Below are positions 6,563 to 8,282 of a DNA stretch of 8,282 nucleotides, piece after piece. The DNA is from Anaerolineae bacterium. GTDB lineage: Bacteria > Chloroflexota > Anaerolineae > B4-G1. How positions within the stretch are numbered: position 1 is the first letter of the stretch; every line of letters begins with the position of its first letter. The notes beneath the pieces are model-generated. The model saw nothing but the letters and a program-made list of their open reading frames with translations, searched no databases and was not told the origin of the DNA. A program made the translations under genes and the position numbers. The DNA is taken from positions 1-8,282 of the forward strand of contig JADHWW010000187.1 in NCBI GenBank assembly GCA_016783285.1. Reading direction: 5' to 3'.

Positions 6563-7021
6563 TTACACTTCCCGCAGCCACAGCACAGGGATCATGGATT
6601 CTACTTTCTTAAACTCCGGGTCTCCTGTGACAGCAGTGGCACCGAGTTCTTCGGCCAGGGCGATGGCGAAGGCATCGGCGTAGGAAACGGGATAGCAGGC
6701 TTTGATATGAGCCGCAGCTATAACGCGCTCTTCGTCAATCCTGCTGAGGGTGATAGGGAGGAGGCGGATGTCTTCGAGCAACCTAACTGCTTGTTGCGGC
6801 CCCCTCTCGCGCTCAGTGATATATGCCACTTCGCCGAAATTGATAAGGCTGAGAAACAAGGAGACATTCTCAGCGGTTCTCTTGATCAAATCGGCGACGA
6901 TGTTTGCTCCCTCTTCATCTTCAAAGTAGGCGAAGAGAGCATAGCTGTCTAGCACGTAGAAAGCGCGTTCGGCGACTTTCCTACTGCTTCTTGAAGAACC
7001 ACTCTGCTCTTTCCTGATCAC
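6563..7021 (-). CDS. PIN domain RNase, VapC-type toxin
   Basis: 152 residues. The four acids of the PIN site are visible: D25 (FYVLDSYALFAYFEDE), E64 (NFGEVAYI), D116 (YADAFAIALAEELGA) and D134 (AVTGDPEF), in the order and spacing of VapC-type toxins, which are Mg-dependent RNases held in check by a partner antitoxin. Start: GTG at 7021 with GGGAG about 7 nt upstream, which makes the gene overlap the antitoxin-like gene by 41 nt. The first 20 or so residues are Ser/Arg/Lys-rich and not usual for the family, so a later start near the antitoxin stop is possible, though no better start codon with a ribosome site was seen. By eye the gene is less GC-rich than the flanking thiolases. All key acids are present, so it is probably active. 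Confidence 0.87.
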   Translation of the reverse strand: MIRKEQSGSSRSSRKVAERAFYVLDSYALFAYFEDEEGANIVADLIKRTAENVSLFLSLINFGEVAYITERERGPQQAVRLLEDIRLLPITLSRIDEERVIAAAHIKACYPVSYADAFAIALAEELGATAVTGDPEFKKVESMIPVLWLREV

Positions 7022-7259
7022 ATCTCATCTCCCGTTCTCTTTCAGTTGACCTCTCGGCCAGGAGAGCATTAACAAGCGATGGCCCGCTGGCGTACTTGCC
7101 ACGGGTTTCCTTGACGAGCGCCAGCACTTCTGCCCGCGCAACTCGGGGAGCGGGTTTCCACTTCTCGAGTATCTTGAGGATAGCCTCGTACATTCCCGGG
7201 GGAAGAGAGAAAATCTTGCCCTGCGGTGTGATCAGTTGAGCGGCTTGCATTGTTGACAT
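6981..7259 (-). CDS. Antitoxin-like protein paired with the PIN toxin
   Basis: 92 residues: a short N-terminal strand region (QLITPQGKIFSLPPGMYEAILKIL, residues about 8-31), a middle basic part (KPAPRVARAEVLALVKETRGKY) and a charged C-terminal helix (LLAERSTEREREMRCDQERAEW, about 66-87), the layout of a VapB-type antitoxin that wraps its toxin. I do not recognise a specific DNA-binding fold, so the call rests on size, charge pattern and the overlap with the PIN gene. Start: ATG at 7259, with AGGAGG 6 nt upstream. The gene begins 23 nt after the thiolase B stop, so it is likely read on the same transcript. An in-frame ATG three codons later is possible. Confidence 0.7.
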   Translation of the reverse strand: MSTMQAAQLITPQGKIFSLPPGMYEAILKILEKWKPAPRVARAEVLALVKETRGKYASGPSLVNALLAERSTEREREMRCDQERAEWFFKKQ

Positions 7260-7271
7260 CCAACACCTCCT

Positions 7272-7294
7272 GTTACTCAGACTCAGTTACTCAG
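7272..7294. repeat. 9-bp direct repeat at the thiolase B / antitoxin joint
   Basis: GTTACTCAG occurs at 7272-7280 and 7286-7294, 14 nt apart, with a third ACTCAG at 7281-7286. The repeat spans the thiolase B stop codon (7283-7285) and reaches the antitoxin ribosome site. It may be a small duplication left by an insertion. Confidence 0.6.
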
Positions 7295-8282
7295 CACCAC
7301 AGCCGCGCCGCCGGTCGTGGGCACGCCGCGCCAGCCGAAGGCCAGGCCGACCTCGGCATCCTCGATCTGCCGCTGCCCGGTCTCACCGCGCAGTTGTTGC
7401 ACCACCTCCAGCACACGGGCCAGCCCGGTGGCGTCGAGCAGGTGGCCCTGGCCCAACGCGCCGCCGGAGGGGTTGACCGGGAACTCGCCCGTCAGTTCTG
7501 TGCCTCCTTCGGCGGTCCATTCACCGGCAGCGCCCGGCGGACACAGCCCCAACGCTTCCAGGTGTTGCAATTCCTTGTAGGCGAAGGTGTCGTCCACCTC
7601 GGCAAAGTCTATCTCTGCCCGTGGACTCTTGATGCCGGCGGTGCGGTAGGCCATGCGGCCAGCATCACGGGCATAACGGGCCTCACCCCAGGGACGGCTC
7701 TCCATCCAGAAGGTGTCGTTGGCCCATCCCACGCCACGCACCCAGATGGGCGCGTCGGTGAGGACGCGGGCCGTCTCCCCGGCGGCCAGCACGAAGACGA
7801 TGGCACCGTCGCTGTGGCCGGCGCACTCTAGCCGGGTCAGCGGCTCGGCCACCGGCTCGGAGGCCAGCACGTCGTCCGCAGAGACGGCGGCCCCGTACCC
7901 GGCCAGCGGGTTGAGCAGCGCGTTGTTGCGGTTCTTGGCGGCCACGCACGCACATTCTCGATGGGTCGTGCCGGTCTCGGCCAGGTAGCGCCGCATCTCC
8001 ATCCCCGCCACGTAGTAGGGATGAGCAGCCAGCGGCCGGTTGAAGACAGGATCGAAGGCGAAGGCCAGGATGTAGGGCAGGGTGAGGATGTTGGACGCCT
8101 TGCTGTGTCCCTCGACGACGACAACGTCGAACTTGCCGGTGAGAATCTGCATCACGGCCGCCGCCAGGCCGTGGATGCCCTCGCCGGCGATGGTCTGGAC
8201 GGGACGGTACAGCGCGCCCAGTTGGTCGGGCACGTACTCGTCAAAGATGCTGGTGCCCTCGTTATAGTCCTCGGCCACGGTG
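7283..8282 (-). CDS. Thiolase-fold protein (SCP2/lipid-transfer type), thiolase B, N-terminus outside window
   Basis: 332 codons are visible and the frame is open at the right edge. By comparison with thiolase A, roughly 60 N-terminal residues are missing. The GTG at 8278 is inside the gene and not a believable start. Counting from that GTG: the Cys region reads TIAGEGIHGLAAAVMQI (29-45), again with no Cys; RLECAGHSDGAIVFVLA follows; the loop reads AEVDDTFAYKELQHLEALG; the NPSGGALGQGHLLDATGL block (269-286) keeps the His (H279) that thiolase A has lost; the end is GWRGVPTTGGAAVVLSN. It is clearly a paralogue of thiolase A. Because A and B retain different parts of the usual site, they may form one hetero-oligomer or act on different substrates. 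An antitoxin/PIN pair follows after 23 nt. Confidence 0.87.
   Translation of the reverse strand, partial: TVAEDYNEGTSIFDEYVPDQLGALYRPVQTIAGEGIHGLAAAVMQILTGKFDVVVVEGHSKASNILTLPYILAFAFDPVFNRPLAAHPYYVAGMEMRRYLAETGTTHRECACVAAKNRNNALLNPLAGYGAAVSADDVLASEPVAEPLTRLECAGHSDGAIVFVLAAGETARVLTDAPIWVRGVGWANDTFWMESRPWGEARYARDAGRMAYRTAGIKSPRAEIDFAEVDDTFAYKELQHLEALGLCPPGAAGEWTAEGGTELTGEFPVNPSGGALGQGHLLDATGLARVLEVVQQLRGETGQRQIEDAEVGLAFGWRGVPTTGGAAVVLSN

Noticed and set aside
6563..7259. Mobile element carrying the toxin genes
   Set aside because: No transposase, integrase or terminal inverted repeats were seen; only small, unmatched direct repeats at the edges.

Overview
This window is one long co-directional run of genes on the minus strand, so transcription goes from base 8282 down to base 1. 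It mixes two kinds of gene. The metabolic set is two thiolase-fold proteins (8282-7283 and 6040-4874), two zinc-ribbon/OB-fold DUF35 proteins (4041-3538 and 3525-3052) and the alpha subunit of a family I CoA-transferase (982-1). The toxin-antitoxin or defence-like set is an antitoxin-like gene plus a PIN (VapC-type) gene, a frameshifted minimal nucleotidyltransferase (MNT), an MNT-HEPN fusion, a PD-(D/E)XK nuclease-like protein, and an unfused MNT/HEPN pair.

Layout in transcription order: thiolase B (5' end outside the window); antitoxin-like and PIN genes, overlapping by 41 nt; MNT split over two frames; a 16-bp tandem repeat; thiolase A; MNT-HEPN fusion starting 3 nt after the thiolase stop; two DUF35 genes 12 nt apart; a 137-nt gap; the nuclease-like gene; a 91-nt gap; MNT and HEPN overlapping by 8 nt; then the CoA-transferase alpha gene 4 nt after the HEPN stop, its Shine-Dalgarno lying in the last HEPN codons. 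No gap exceeds 300 bases. I see no rRNA, tRNA, CRISPR array, transposase or convincing intrinsic terminator.

The metabolic genes look like a CoA-thioester carbon-carbon bond module: CoA-transferase for activation, thiolase-fold enzymes with DUF35 partners for cleavage or condensation. Both thiolase-fold proteins lack the usual active-site Cys motif and they differ from each other at the GHP motif, so ordinary thiolysis should not be assumed. The substrate cannot be told from sequence.

The organism is a bacterium with strong AGGAGG-type ribosome binding sites and a GC-rich genome. By eye the metabolic genes are near 60% GC or above, and the toxin-like and nuclease genes are nearer 50%. Abundant MNT/HEPN and PIN modules beside thiolase/DUF35/CoA-transferase clusters, plus short tandem repeats of the CTTGTTTC/CTTGTCTA type, suggest an Anaerolineae-like Chloroflexota. 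That is inference, not proof.
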